Shown here in pieces: positions 1-9,071 of a stretch of 64,000 nucleotides of DNA. The notes under the pieces are model-generated. The model ran no database searches, was not told the origin of the DNA, and saw only the letters and a list, made by a program, of their open reading frames with translations. Position 1 is the first letter of the stretch. Each line of letters starts with the position of its first letter. The stretch spans positions 1 to 64,000 of the forward strand of contig NZ_JAGSOY010000012.1 in the NCBI RefSeq assembly GCF_018837975.1. Reading direction: 5' to 3'. Source of the DNA: Zooshikella harenae. Its GTDB lineage: Bacteria > Pseudomonadota > Gammaproteobacteria > Pseudomonadales > Zooshikellaceae. The position numbers and the translations under genes are program-made.

Positions 1-60
1 GGCTTGATGCCAACCAAAAACCCCTTTAAGTTCTTTGGCGAGTGAGTTGATTTCTTTCAT
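1..60 (-). pseudogene. 5' end of an IS4-like transposase (cut by window edge)
   Basis: Reading leftwards from an ATG at 60, the open frame begins MKEINSLAKELKGVFGWHQA and runs off the window. An N-terminus of this type, ending in a GWH motif, resembles IS4-type transposases as I remember them. Only 20 codons are visible, so I cannot say whether the element is intact. There is no clear ribosome binding site before the ATG. The terminal repeat of such an element should lie somewhere in 61-240, but I cannot place it. Confidence 0.35.
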
Positions 61-611
61 TGTTTTACAATTCTTTAGTTTCGTAGCCTGAATTGTAATA
101 CCAATGAGGGATCAATTCACCTCTAACCAATTGATTTTATTTGTTTATTCAGCTTTTGTCCTGTACGTAGGTATTTTTACTAAACCTCAAAAAAATAATT
201 TCATTAGCACTATGCTGCAGTTAGTAGCTTAAATATTATGGTGAAACTTTATTCACTTAATTCCGAGGCATTGAAGCGGGCGGTTTCAACCACAATATTA
301 AAGCGGTCCGCTGAGGACCATTTCTCAGCATTCTTCTTGTTTCCGGGTATAACACAGCCTTTTCTTTTCGCAACTTGAAGCTAATTATACAGGGTTTTTT
401 GCTGAAATACCGGTTTCTTCTGCGAGTGCTGGAACACTCATATTATGAGGTGGCATCATCTTCGCTAAAATAGCTTCTTTTCTTTCTTTTGATGCGCGCT
501 TTACTCATCATTTACCTACGCCCCTTTCTTTAGATTTTTACTTCAGGTGAGGCGACAACTATCCTGGCATAAGGGGGGGGAGTGATATATTTTATACCCA
601 TAGTGGTTACT
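61..611. other. Gene-free stretch with transposon debris
   Basis: Apart from the broken transposase at 249-508, no coding sequence is supportable here. The stretch 61-240 is AT-rich and has no recognisable motif. The stretch 509-611 holds a run of eight G (573-580) and then the 3' flank of the DUF6625 gene. This is typical of a junction where mobile elements have decayed beside a surface-polysaccharide cluster. Confidence 0.6.
249..508 (-). pseudogene. Broken OrfA-type transposase (IS3-like) remnant
   Basis: Translating leftwards from the ATG at 508 gives pieces of a helix-turn-helix transposase subunit spread over several frames. The pieces are a start MSKAR, then SKERKEAILAKMMPPHNMSV continuing to PALAEETGISAK, then after a frame change LYN-stop-LQVAKRKGCVIPG, and finally EKWSSADRFNIVVETARFNA before a stop at 249. 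At least two frameshifts and one in-frame stop (in place of a Trp codon after LYN) destroy the gene. The 3' part is also missing. The G-rich stretch after TGAGGCGACAAC at 548-580 could be the old terminal inverted repeat, but that is a guess. No OrfB piece is visible. Confidence 0.7.
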
Positions 612-1502
612 TTATATTGGTATGAAACCTTCTTTAGAGATAATCCAGTTATTAGTGATTTTATTAAATGGAACATGATTTATTTTTTTTAAAGTTTCCC
701 AAGCTGCTTTATTTCCATATTTTTTGTGTAACCAACTAGCAGACTTTAAGTTCATAAAGTGCAGGTATAGAAATTCTCTATCTCCATCAATATTATTTGT
801 AAGCTTCCCATTCTTCCAATACCATACTGTTGGATGTTCTTCAGAACCATTTATCCATGAAATAGGTGAAAGAATAGTGCTATATTGCTCTTTAAAGTAG
901 CAGTTTCTGTTGTATGCATTGAACAAGGAGTAACATTTTCTTAACCAGCGGGAATACTTTTTGTGGCGCAAATATATTTTAGAAAACTTTGATTCATCGA
1001 TACCATGGTGCTTGGTATCTGCCATGAGCTGTTGCCAGTTCTTAATCAGTTTGAAAGCTATTCGATTTTTTTTAGTATTTTTAAACAGAGCTAAGTGACC
1101 TGAAATCCTATCCCAGTGGGTTGATATTAGGTTATGTGTGAGCACTTTTTCGTTATAAAAAGATCGTATATCTCCATAAATAACGTCAATATCTCCAAAA
1201 CCATAATAGTCATAATGTTTGATTTCATCTTGATGTATAAAACCCAAGGCTGGTTTTATGTCACATAATTTGTATGGGCTCGCTTTTGAGAAGTTAATAC
1301 CTAGTGAATCACTTATATTTCTTTTGTAATCTTGAAAAGAAATATAAGTGATTTTAACATTTTTTGCGGTATTTTTAGGTGGAGAACAGTCACTAAAGAG
1401 TAACCAATCAATAGTTGGGTTGTGCTTGCAGGACTCTATATATAAGTCAATCCATTCAGGCCATTGACCAAAATATGGTACGATGATTACTATTGATTTC
1501 AT
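612..1502 (-). CDS. DUF6625 family protein, putative glycosyltransferase
   Basis: This 296-residue protein begins MKSIVIIVPYFGQWPEW, the usual opening of DUF6625 proteins, which occur in capsule and O-antigen clusters. A DID motif at residues 104-106, followed by VIYGDIRSF, resembles the metal/nucleotide-sugar DxD motif of GT-A glycosyltransferases. That supports a sugar-transfer role at the cytoplasmic face of the membrane, but donor and acceptor are unknown. There is no signal peptide or membrane segment. It is the last gene of the minus-strand LPS operon, 133 bp after the ligase gene. It is strikingly AT-rich compared with the rml genes, which suggests acquisition by transfer. The family call is fairly sure; the activity is inferred. 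Confidence 0.65.
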   Translation of the reverse strand: MKSIVIIVPYFGQWPEWIDLYIESCKHNPTIDWLLFSDCSPPKNTAKNVKITYISFQDYKRNISDSLGINFSKASPYKLCDIKPALGFIHQDEIKHYDYYGFGDIDVIYGDIRSFYNEKVLTHNLISTHWDRISGHLALFKNTKKNRIAFKLIKNWQQLMADTKHHGIDESKFSKIYLRHKKYSRWLRKCYSLFNAYNRNCYFKEQYSTILSPISWINGSEEHPTVWYWKNGKLTNNIDGDREFLYLHFMNLKSASWLHKKYGNKAAWETLKKINHVPFNKITNNWIISKEGFIPI

Positions 1503-1635
1503 GTTAAAAATATCTTTTTGTTTTGTGACGTTAAAAACATGTAGGTGGAAATATGTTAATCTGAACTACAAACCCATTTCTTAAGCGTGCCTTGAGGATG
1601 TTATTTTAAACATGAGTAAATAAAGTGCCAGTTCT

Positions 1636-2805
1636 TTATTTGATCTTTTCTATTTTGTATGAGGTGTGGGTTTTTGCAATTAGTAAAATTGGCAACCAAA
1701 AAATTAGCCATGTATGTGATGGTCTATTAAGAGGTTGTCGACCTTCTGTTAATAGGCAGATAACACCATAAATAAGTATATAGAACCAAATATCATCCAT
1801 TTTCGTTAAACTATACCCTTTATATAAAGTTACTATTGTTAGAGAAGTTAATAGCAAGAAACCAATAAGTCCTGTTAGTCTGTAAGTATCCACAAACATG
1901 TTATGACTATGTTGGAAGCCCATATTGTTGTTTGTAATGTAAACCGATGACTCTTGATTCAAACCAATACCAAAAAACAAATTATCTAAAGATTCAAAGA
2001 TCGTTGCTTTCCAAATCATGAATCTGTAAGCTGGTACTGAAACACGATTAAATATACTATCGTAAGCATCAAAAAAGTATAAGGTGGTTAAAACACTTAC
2101 AACAATTAATGAGATATATGCCAGAAGCTTAATATTTTTGCTTCTGATAATGATTAGTAAAGAAGTAAAAATGAGTGCTATAAATGGCCCTCTGCTTTTT
2201 GCTAGAAGCATAAGCAAAAATATTGAAGCTAAGCATATAATTGTAACTGAAAAAAGTTTATCTGGCTTTGTATCGTGTAATGTTAATTTATGGATGCAAA
2301 AAATTGCAGCTAAGCCAAAAATCTGAGCTGTATCTATTGGGTCTATTAATCGGCCTTCGGTGCCTTGAGAATGTATATGATTGATACTTATTGTTAGTGA
2401 TCCAATGAGAGCAGAAATTTGAACCAAGAAATATAAATAGTTGATTGTGTTTTGGTTGGTTGGTGTTTGAGAGATAAAAATAAGTAGAATTAGTAGTAAT
2501 AAGTAATTTTTAAAATAATAAAAAAATAATTCTTTTGATAATAAATCGCTCCAAAAAACGGATAAAAATATATAAGTTGTTGATATAATGAATAAAAGTA
2601 CTAAGTTTTTATCGAAAAGCTTAAGTCTTTTAATTAGTAGTTTGATATAAGATTTATTTAAGAAAAATATGGAAATAGCCACTGTAGAACATATTAAAAT
2701 ATAGTATGAAGTCCTAATGGATGTTCCCGGTGGTAGTAAAAAAACGATAGCCATAAATAAAAGAAAAATTGATTGGTTAAACTTATCAAAAAAAGCAGGC
2801 TTCAT
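1636..2805 (-). CDS. waaL: O-antigen ligase/polymerase-type membrane protein (WaaL-like)
   Basis: This 389-residue protein is almost entirely hydrophobic, with about ten to eleven membrane segments. It has one longer external loop that ends in an HSHNMF motif at residues 299-302, followed by a further helix. That pattern is the Wzy_C/WaaL family signature. WaaL transfers undecaprenyl-linked O-antigen to lipid A-core in the periplasm. The position one operon away from the LPS kinase, msbA and hldE matches Pseudomonas, where waaL sits beside these genes, and this favours ligase over polymerase Wzy. Its start lies 7 bp after the rmlD stop, with GTGAG as ribosome binding site inside rmlD. Base composition is very AT-rich, so it may have been exchanged along with the O-antigen type. 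Confidence 0.7.
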   Translation of the reverse strand: MKPAFFDKFNQSIFLLFMAIVFLLPPGTSIRTSYYILICSTVAISIFFLNKSYIKLLIKRLKLFDKNLVLLFIISTTYIFLSVFWSDLLSKELFFYYFKNYLLLLILLIFISQTPTNQNTINYLYFLVQISALIGSLTISINHIHSQGTEGRLIDPIDTAQIFGLAAIFCIHKLTLHDTKPDKLFSVTIICLASIFLLMLLAKSRGPFIALIFTSLLIIIRSKNIKLLAYISLIVVSVLTTLYFFDAYDSIFNRVSVPAYRFMIWKATIFESLDNLFFGIGLNQESSVYITNNNMGFQHSHNMFVDTYRLTGLIGFLLLTSLTIVTLYKGYSLTKMDDIWFYILIYGVICLLTEGRQPLNRPSHTWLIFWLPILLIAKTHTSYKIEKIK

Positions 2806-2812
2806 TTTATTC

Positions 2813-3706
2813 TCACTTCATACGACTAAAGCTTAAAGTTATCAAAACATCTGATAAAGAGGAGCGCCAATCTCTAATTACTATGTTGTATACATCCTCA
2901 GTTTTTTTTGTTGAAAGTACTGACATTGCTGGCCTAGTTGCTTTTTGGGTTAACTCATTTGTTGAAGTTGACATAACTCTTGGCATGTAGTCGAGTAAAT
3001 TTAAGCGATAATACTCTTCAACTATTTCTTTAGCTAATTCGTACCAACTACAAGCCCCTTGGTTGGAAAAATGGATAGTATCCATCTTATCATTTTTGCT
3101 TTGTAAGATGCTAAATAGTGTAAAATAAGCTAAGTCATGTGCTGAGGTAGGTTGGCCTAGTTGGTCACTAATGACTCTTATTTCTTTATGGGCTGAAGCC
3201 TTTTCAATTATTGTTTTTACAAAATTTCTATTGAAAATGCTGAATAACCAACTTGTTCTAATAATTTTTCCTTGTGGAGCTATAGTGTTAATAGCTTGTT
3301 CTCCCAGCCATTTTGTTTTCCCATATACGTTAAGGGGAGCGCATTTATCATGGGTATTGTAAGGCTCTTTTTTTTCGCCAGAAAACACATAGTCTGTCGA
3401 GAAGTGAACTAGGAAAATACCTCGCTTTTTACATTCTACAGCAAGGTTGTGTACTGCAGTGCTGTTAATTGCCAAGGCAGTATCATAATCACTTTCTGCA
3501 CTATCAACATTAGTGTAGGCAGCAGTATTGATGATGTAATCTGGTTTTATTTTATCCAGTTCGCTATTGACTTCTTGTGGATTTGTTATATCCAAATTAT
3601 GTTGGTCTGTGGGTATAAACGTAAATGAAGGAAATTTACTTGATTCACGTAATATTGATTGACCAAGCTGACCATCAGCACCAGTAAGCAGGATTTTTTT
3701 ATTCAT
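2813..3706 (-). CDS. rfbD: dTDP-4-dehydrorhamnose reductase
   Basis: RmlD carries out the last step of dTDP-L-rhamnose synthesis, reducing dTDP-6-deoxy-L-lyxo-4-hexulose with NAD(P)H. The 297-residue protein has the Rossmann motif GADGQLG at residues 9-15, the STDYVFSG segment at 103-110 and the catalytic YxxxK (YGKTK) at 128-132. Length and motifs are normal for the extended short-chain dehydrogenase family. The start overlaps the end of rmlC by 8 bp, so the two are translationally coupled. The gene order here is B-A-C-D, unlike the usual B-D-A-C of enteric bacteria and Pseudomonas. Confidence 0.95.
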   Translation of the reverse strand: MNKKILLTGADGQLGQSILRESSKFPSFTFIPTDQHNLDITNPQEVNSELDKIKPDYIINTAAYTNVDSAESDYDTALAINSTAVHNLAVECKKRGIFLVHFSTDYVFSGEKKEPYNTHDKCAPLNVYGKTKWLGEQAINTIAPQGKIIRTSWLFSIFNRNFVKTIIEKASAHKEIRVISDQLGQPTSAHDLAYFTLFSILQSKNDKMDTIHFSNQGACSWYELAKEIVEEYYRLNLLDYMPRVMSTSTNELTQKATRPAMSVLSTKKTEDVYNIVIRDWRSSLSDVLITLSFSRMK

Positions 3707-4256
3707 AGTGAGGTAATTCCTTTTCGCTCACTTCGTTTAGAATTGGTAGCTTTAAGTCCTTTGGTGACAGCGTGTGATTTGGCATGTCAGGCCAATCGAT
3801 TTTAAGAGTAGGATCTTGCCAAAAGATACCATATTCATCTTCTGGGTGATAATAGTCTGAACACTTATACTCAAAATCAGCTTCTTTCGACAAAACGATA
3901 AAACCATGAGCAAACCCTTCTGGAATAAAGAGTTGTTTGTGGTTATCAGCTGATAATTTAACGGCTACCCATTGGCCAAATCGAGGAGACCCTTTGCGAA
4001 TATCGACAGCAATATCAAGCACTTCTCCGCGAGTGACACGCACGAGTTTTGCTTGAGGGTTATTTAGTTGATAGTGTAAACCTCGAACTGTTCCTGCTTG
4101 TGATTTTGAACGGTTATCTTGAACAAATGTTGCAGCAATACCAAACTCTTTATAGCGTTCGGCATTATAAGCTTCATAAAAAAATCCTCGACTATCTGCA
4201 AAGACGCGAGGTGTAATTTCAAGTACTTCTGGGAGTGATGTCTTTTTAACGATCAC
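3699..4256 (-). CDS. rfbC: dTDP-4-dehydrorhamnose 3,5-epimerase
   Basis: RmlC epimerises C3 and C5 of dTDP-4-keto-6-deoxyglucose, the third step to dTDP-L-rhamnose. The 185-residue cupin has the characteristic FYEAYN segment near residue 26, the RGLHYQ motif with the expected catalytic histidine at residue 61, and the family segment FIPEGFAHGF. The length is standard. It lies 2 bp downstream of rmlA and overlaps rmlD by 8 bp, so the three genes must be translated from one message. Confidence 0.95.
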   Translation of the reverse strand: MIVKKTSLPEVLEITPRVFADSRGFFYEAYNAERYKEFGIAATFVQDNRSKSQAGTVRGLHYQLNNPQAKLVRVTRGEVLDIAVDIRKGSPRFGQWVAVKLSADNHKQLFIPEGFAHGFIVLSKEADFEYKCSDYYHPEDEYGIFWQDPTLKIDWPDMPNHTLSPKDLKLPILNEVSEKELPHYE

Positions 4257-4258
4257 GA

Positions 4259-5128
4259 TTATCTATCCTGCTTAATCAGGCTTCTTAAATAAGGGCCATA
4301 GTCACTTTTATCAAAATGCTTGGACTGCTGAATAAGTTGGTCATCAGTAATCCAACCCTTTTGCCAGGCAGTTTCTTCTGGAGCGCATATTTTGACGCCT
4401 TGTCTGGTTTCAAGCGCGTGAACAAACTGGGAGGCTTCAAGTAATGATTGGTGAGTACCGGTATCTAACCAAGCAATACCTCGGCCAAATATATTAACAT
4501 TTAATCGTTTTGCCTTCAGGTATATATTATTGATGTCAGTGATTTCCAGTTCCCCTCTGGCAGAGGGTTTTAGGTTTTCGGCAAAAGAGATGACGTCATT
4601 GTCATAAAAATACAAGCCAGTGATGGCAAGGCTTGAGTTTGGGTTAGCAGGTTTTTCTTGAATATAAAGAGGGACTTTATTGTCATCCAGAAAAATAACA
4701 CCATAACGTTCTGGATCGCTCACATGATAGGCAAAAATAGTTGCTCCAGGGGCCTTTTGAGCTTGGATCATTTGCTGTTCAAGGCCTTCTCCGAAAAATA
4801 TATTATCGCCTAAGATTAAGCAGCATTTATCATTTTGTAGAAAGTCCTTAGCAATAATAAATGCTTGAGCAATACCTTCAGGATTAGGCTGGATGAGGTA
4901 CTGGATATTTATACCCCATTGTTGTCCATCACCAAGAATTTTATTGAAAAGGGGGTAATCCTCTGGCGTTGTGATCAACGCGATATCTCTAATATCTGCC
5001 TGCATGAGGGTTACTAATGGATAGTAAATCATCGGCTTATTATAAATTGGTAAAAGATGCTTAGAGATACCTAATGTAATTGGATAAAGCCTGGTTCCTA
5101 AACCACCTGCGAGTATTATGCCTTTCAT
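4259..5128 (-). CDS. rfbA: Glucose-1-phosphate thymidylyltransferase
   Basis: RmlA joins dTTP and glucose-1-phosphate into dTDP-glucose, the first and feedback-controlled step of dTDP-rhamnose synthesis. The 289-residue protein has the nucleotidyltransferase signature GGLGTRLYP at residues 8-16, the LGDNIFFG metal-binding segment, and the WLDTGTH motif near the C-terminus. A 132 bp gap separates it from the upstream rmlB, unusually long for this operon. The gap holds no gene and could contain an internal promoter or an RNA-processing site. Confidence 0.95.
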   Translation of the reverse strand: MKGIILAGGLGTRLYPITLGISKHLLPIYNKPMIYYPLVTLMQADIRDIALITTPEDYPLFNKILGDGQQWGINIQYLIQPNPEGIAQAFIIAKDFLQNDKCCLILGDNIFFGEGLEQQMIQAQKAPGATIFAYHVSDPERYGVIFLDDNKVPLYIQEKPANPNSSLAITGLYFYDNDVISFAENLKPSARGELEITDINNIYLKAKRLNVNIFGRGIAWLDTGTHQSLLEASQFVHALETRQGVKICAPEETAWQKGWITDDQLIQQSKHFDKSDYGPYLRSLIKQDR

Positions 5129-5260
5129 AGTTTAACCATATATTTACCCACGGAACTGAGGTTAAAGGCTTTTTTTTAAGTATTGAGCGAGTAGACTAAA
5201 CGCATTGCTAGCAGTTGATTTAAGTGAGCCTTTACCATTTTATTCACAATGGGATATTTC

Positions 5261-6277
5261 TTAAAATTGTTTGTTTTTTACCCAGTCTAAGTTGTTTAGA
5301 TACCATTGAACAGTTTTATCTAAGCCTGATTGAAATGTCTCTTTTGGCTTCCAGTGTAGTTCAGTTTCCATTTTGGTTGCATCTATTGCATAACGTGTGT
5401 CATGACCAAGACGGTCTGTAACATGTTGAATGAGTTGCTCAAAGTGTTTTATGCCTTGAGGTTTATCTTCAATGGCGGTATCTAATAAGGTACAAATTGT
5501 TTTAACCACTGAAATATTGGTTTGCTCATTAAATCCACCAATATTGTATGTTTCTCCAACCCCACCATGGCCAAGCACAGTCATTATGCCATCAACATGA
5601 TCATCAACATAAAGCCAGTCTCTCACTTGCAAGCCGTTCCCATATACCGGAATAGGTTTACCTTGAATAGCATGCATGATGGTAAGCGGGATAAGCTTTT
5701 CTGGGAATTGATAGGGACCGTAATTATTTGAACAGTTGGTGGTGATTATGGGGATATCATAAGTTTTATGCCATGCTCTCACCAAGTGATCTGAAGCGGC
5801 TTTGGAGGCTGAGTATGGGGAATTTGGCTTATAGCGGCTTGTTTCAGAAAACAGACCTGTTTCGCCAAGGCTGCCAAAAACTTCATCTGTAGAGACATGG
5901 ATAAATCTGAAGCTATGCTTATTGCTATGTTGAAGATGCTGCTTAGTCACTTCTAATAGATTATAGGTGCCAATAACGTTGGTATCCAAAAAGGCACGAG
6001 GATTTTGAATAGACCTGTCGACATGAGATTCAGCCGCTAAATGAATAACAGCATCAGGGTTTTCCTTGGTAAAAATGTCCTGTAGTTCATCTTTGTTGCA
6101 AATGTCTGTATGGTAAAAGTCGTACCGATCAGACACGTTGCAGTTAGCAAGATTATCAATACAGCCTGCATAGGTGAGTTTATCAACATTAACTACATGA
6201 TTTGATGTATTGTTAATAATGTGTCGAACTAACGCAGAGCCAATAAAACCTGCACCACCTGTGACAAGGACTTTCAT
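5261..6277 (-). CDS. rfbB: dTDP-glucose 4,6-dehydratase
   Basis: RmlB converts dTDP-glucose to dTDP-4-keto-6-deoxyglucose using tightly bound NAD. The 338-residue sequence has TGGAGFIG at residues 6-13, the STDEVFG motif at 129-135 with the Asp-Glu pair that performs the dehydration, and YSASK at 155-159. These are the complete active-site set. The length is slightly shorter than the 355-361 residues of many relatives. It starts 6 bp after the kinase-like gene, which makes these two the head of the operon. Confidence 0.95.
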   Translation of the reverse strand: MKVLVTGGAGFIGSALVRHIINNTSNHVVNVDKLTYAGCIDNLANCNVSDRYDFYHTDICNKDELQDIFTKENPDAVIHLAAESHVDRSIQNPRAFLDTNVIGTYNLLEVTKQHLQHSNKHSFRFIHVSTDEVFGSLGETGLFSETSRYKPNSPYSASKAASDHLVRAWHKTYDIPIITTNCSNNYGPYQFPEKLIPLTIMHAIQGKPIPVYGNGLQVRDWLYVDDHVDGIMTVLGHGGVGETYNIGGFNEQTNISVVKTICTLLDTAIEDKPQGIKHFEQLIQHVTDRLGHDTRYAIDATKMETELHWKPKETFQSGLDKTVQWYLNNLDWVKNKQF

Positions 6278-6283
6278 GTTAAC

Positions 6284-6958
6284 TTAACACCTAACGAGAG
6301 TATTTAATGCATTGCTGATGGTTTGCTGATTTTTATAAGATATGCAGTTTTGACTTGCTTTCAAGTAAGCATCAATAAAAGTTATAGGTGACTGAGAAAA
6401 AAGCAGCGAGACATCATCTTTGTATCGAATGAGGTGGTTAAAATTACGTATACGCTTGTTAATGGAAAGAGGCTTTCTGTAAAACTTCAAGTCAGCCACA
6501 TCAATTAAACCTAGTTGGTTATTATCTTGCAGCAAAATATTACCCAGGTGTAAGGAACGGAAATATATTCCCTTATTATGTAACGTGCTGATAAATTCAG
6601 CGATGCGTTTAGTTAAGGTAGGCTCAATTGAGCCAGAATTTGCTGCTGCAGCTGTTTCCCTAACGGTTTTTCCACTCAATGGTAAATAACGAACAATACA
6701 GCGTGGAGGCTTATTTATTTTAAACATGTCAATAACTTGAACACAGGGTATGCCAAGTTCATTTAAGGTATGAGCGTTTTTAACAAAGCGTTTAGCATAA
6801 GGAAAAAAAAGAGCAGAAGAGATGAGCCGTTTATTGCGGAAAAGTTTGATAAAGGATCCATCTTGTAAAGTGACAACCTTTTCTCCGCAGGCATCTTCCT
6901 CAATGACAGTGGCTCCATCTTTTAACTGGTTGTATTCGCTTAAAGAGAGTAATTTCAT
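6284..6958 (-). CDS. LPS-core kinase-like protein (PA4998-type)
   Basis: This 224-residue protein resembles the small kinase-fold protein encoded next to msbA and waaL in Pseudomonas (PA4998), sometimes annotated as a toluene-tolerance protein. A Lys-bearing strand (SFIKLF, near residue 38) and the segments FRSLHLGN (about 133-140) and LIDVAD (151-156) occupy the places of the kinase ATP-lysine, catalytic loop and DFG-like motif. The usual catalytic-loop Asp is replaced by Ser (HxD becomes FRS), as I recall for the Pseudomonas homologue too. It may phosphorylate core sugars or act as a non-catalytic scaffold. It is the first gene of the O-antigen operon and is divergent from msbA. Confidence 0.65.
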   Translation of the reverse strand: MKLLSLSEYNQLKDGATVIEEDACGEKVVTLQDGSFIKLFRNKRLISSALFFPYAKRFVKNAHTLNELGIPCVQVIDMFKINKPPRCIVRYLPLSGKTVRETAAAANSGSIEPTLTKRIAEFISTLHNKGIYFRSLHLGNILLQDNNQLGLIDVADLKFYRKPLSINKRIRNFNHLIRYKDDVSLLFSQSPITFIDAYLKASQNCISYKNQQTISNALNTLVRC

Positions 6959-7229
6959 TGCACCACTGTATAAGATTTACATGATATCAGTAAGAAAGCA
7001 GCATGATTATGACTGAAAGTTAACTAGGGATGCCCACTTTTTAACTTCATAAGTTAACTTATGAGTACGACAAACACCTAAAAATGTTGCCCTGATTAAA
7101 GAAATTAGGAAGAGGTGCTGCTGATTTAGCCTATTTGTAACCTAGGCTATTGTACGCATGGGCTTTTATAAAGCAAGAAGGATGTCGAGAGATGTGTTAT
7201 GTGTATTATGACGCTCTGATGGCAATTTG

Positions 7230-7238
7230 TGTTAGAAT
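7230..7238 (+). promoter_or_regulatory. Extended -10 promoter element for msbA
   Basis: TGTTAGAAT fits the extended -10 consensus (TG, one base, then TAGAAT at 7233-7238), about 35 bp before the msbA start. No good -35 hexamer lies at the standard distance, which is acceptable for an extended -10 promoter. The rest of the 315 bp divergent region has no other motif I can defend. Confidence 0.4.
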
Positions 7239-7273
7239 CCTGCGCCTAATACCACGTTATTGATTGAGGCATT

Positions 7274-9055
7274 ATGAGTACAGATCCAAATAACCCTTCA
7301 CAAAGTGGTTTGAATGTTTACTTACGTCTGCTCTCTTATGTCAAGCCTTATGCAGGTTGGTTTTCGATTAGTATTTTGGGCTATATCCTTTTTGCCTTAA
7401 GCCAACCGTTATTTGCCAAAATGATGGAGTATTTTGTAGCAGGCTTGGAAGGTTCAGATGCAAGCTTGATTTATTGGGTGCCGATCGGAACTGTTATCAT
7501 TGCACTATTTAGAGGATTAGGCTCTTACCTAGGCAACTACTTTATCGCACGGGTATCCTTGGGGGTTGTACATGACCTTCGTTGCGCTCTGTTTGATCAA
7601 TTAGTTTTACTACCTAATCATTACTTTGATAACAACAACTCTGGACATTTGATTTCTCGTATTACCTACAATGTTGGTATGGTGACAGGAGCTGCAACAG
7701 ATGCCATTAAGGTGGTTATTCGGGAAGGTTTCACAGTTACTTTTTTGTTGGGCTTTCTTTTTATTACCAACTGGCAGTTGTCACTCATTTTTGTGGGTAT
7801 GGCACCGCTAATTGCGCTGGTTGTCAGCAAGGCTGGTAAGCGGTTTCGCAAATTAAGCCGGAAAATTCAAAATGCTATGGGTAATGTCACCCATGTTGCG
7901 TCAGAGACCATCAATGGTTATCGGGTCGTCCGTAGTTTTGGTGGTGAAGACTATGAGCAAAAACGCTTTCATGAAGCAAGTACATTAAATACCAAGCAAA
8001 ACCTGAAAATGGTTAAAACATCTTCAGTTCATACACCTACACTGCAGTTTTTGGTACTTACTTCTCTTGCATTACTCATGTTTTTAGTGCTTTTTATGCG
8101 TGGAGAAGCAACTGCCGCTGAGCTGGTAGGTTTTGTAACTGCAGCGGGTATGCTGCCCAAGCCTATACGTCAATTGAGTGAAGTAAATGCCACGATTCAA
8201 AAGGGGATTGCTGCAGCTCAAAGTATCTTTGAGCAAATAGATGAACCTGCTGAAGAAGATAATGGTGAGCATGTAGTGCCACGCACTGAAGGCCGGCTGC
8301 AAATTAACCATTTAAACTTTTCTTACCCAAATACTGAAAAAATGGTTCTTAAAGATATTTCTTTACACATAGAACCTGGTGAGACAGTTGCGTTGGTTGG
8401 GCGTTCAGGAAGTGGTAAATCAACGCTTGCGAGCTTGATCCCTCGATTTTATGACAACGTAAGTGGAGAAATCCTGTTGGATGGTACACCTATTCAATAT
8501 TATAAGCTTCGTAATTTACGTCAGCAGATTGCCTTAGTCACTCAGCAGGTAACGTTGTTTAATGATACCGTCGCTAACAATATTGCTTATGGGGATTTAC
8601 AACACAGGTCCTTGGATGAAGTCCAGAAAGCAGCTGAAGCGGCTTATGCGATGGAATTTATTAAAGACTTGCCAGAAGGACTGAATACCCTTGTGGGTGA
8701 AAATGGTGTGCTGCTTTCTGGAGGGCAACGGCAACGATTGGCTATTGCTCGAGCGATTTTGAAGGATGCGCCTTTGCTTATCCTCGATGAAGCGACTTCA
8801 GCCCTTGATACTGAGTCGGAGCGAATGATTCAAAAAGCACTTGACCAAGTGATGAAGGGAAGAACCACCATTGTGATTGCCCATAGATTATCCACGATCG
8901 AAAATGCGGACAAAATTGTGGTGATGGATAAAGGAGAAATTGTTGAGGTGGGTACGCATCAGCAGCTTCTTCAGCAGTCAGGCCATTATGCCAAGCTTCA
9001 TCATATGCAGTTTAAAGAAGAAGTATCCGAATCTTCAGAAATCGCCGTTAACTAA
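7274..9055 (+). CDS. msbA: Lipid A export ATP-binding/permease protein MsbA
   Basis: MsbA flips lipid A-core across the inner membrane using ATP. The 593-residue half-transporter has a six-helix membrane domain over roughly residues 25-310. The ATPase domain follows, with Walker A GRSGSGKS at 376-383, ABC signature LSGGQRQR at 481-488, Walker B LLILDE at 501-506 and an AHRLST switch histidine segment near 537. Length and motifs are typical. The gene is followed 16 bp later by hldE, so the two probably form an operon, as in Pseudomonas. It lies divergently from the O-antigen genes. Confidence 0.95.
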   Translation: MSTDPNNPSQSGLNVYLRLLSYVKPYAGWFSISILGYILFALSQPLFAKMMEYFVAGLEGSDASLIYWVPIGTVIIALFRGLGSYLGNYFIARVSLGVVHDLRCALFDQLVLLPNHYFDNNNSGHLISRITYNVGMVTGAATDAIKVVIREGFTVTFLLGFLFITNWQLSLIFVGMAPLIALVVSKAGKRFRKLSRKIQNAMGNVTHVASETINGYRVVRSFGGEDYEQKRFHEASTLNTKQNLKMVKTSSVHTPTLQFLVLTSLALLMFLVLFMRGEATAAELVGFVTAAGMLPKPIRQLSEVNATIQKGIAAAQSIFEQIDEPAEEDNGEHVVPRTEGRLQINHLNFSYPNTEKMVLKDISLHIEPGETVALVGRSGSGKSTLASLIPRFYDNVSGEILLDGTPIQYYKLRNLRQQIALVTQQVTLFNDTVANNIAYGDLQHRSLDEVQKAAEAAYAMEFIKDLPEGLNTLVGENGVLLSGGQRQRLAIARAILKDAPLLILDEATSALDTESERMIQKALDQVMKGRTTIVIAHRLSTIENADKIVVMDKGEIVEVGTHQQLLQQSGHYAKLHHMQFKEEVSESSEIAVN

Positions 9056-9071
9056 ATATGAGATTTAATTA

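Noticed and set aside
2084-2326. Plus-strand frame of 80 codons inside waaL
   Set aside because: Shadow of the AT-rich membrane protein on the other strand.
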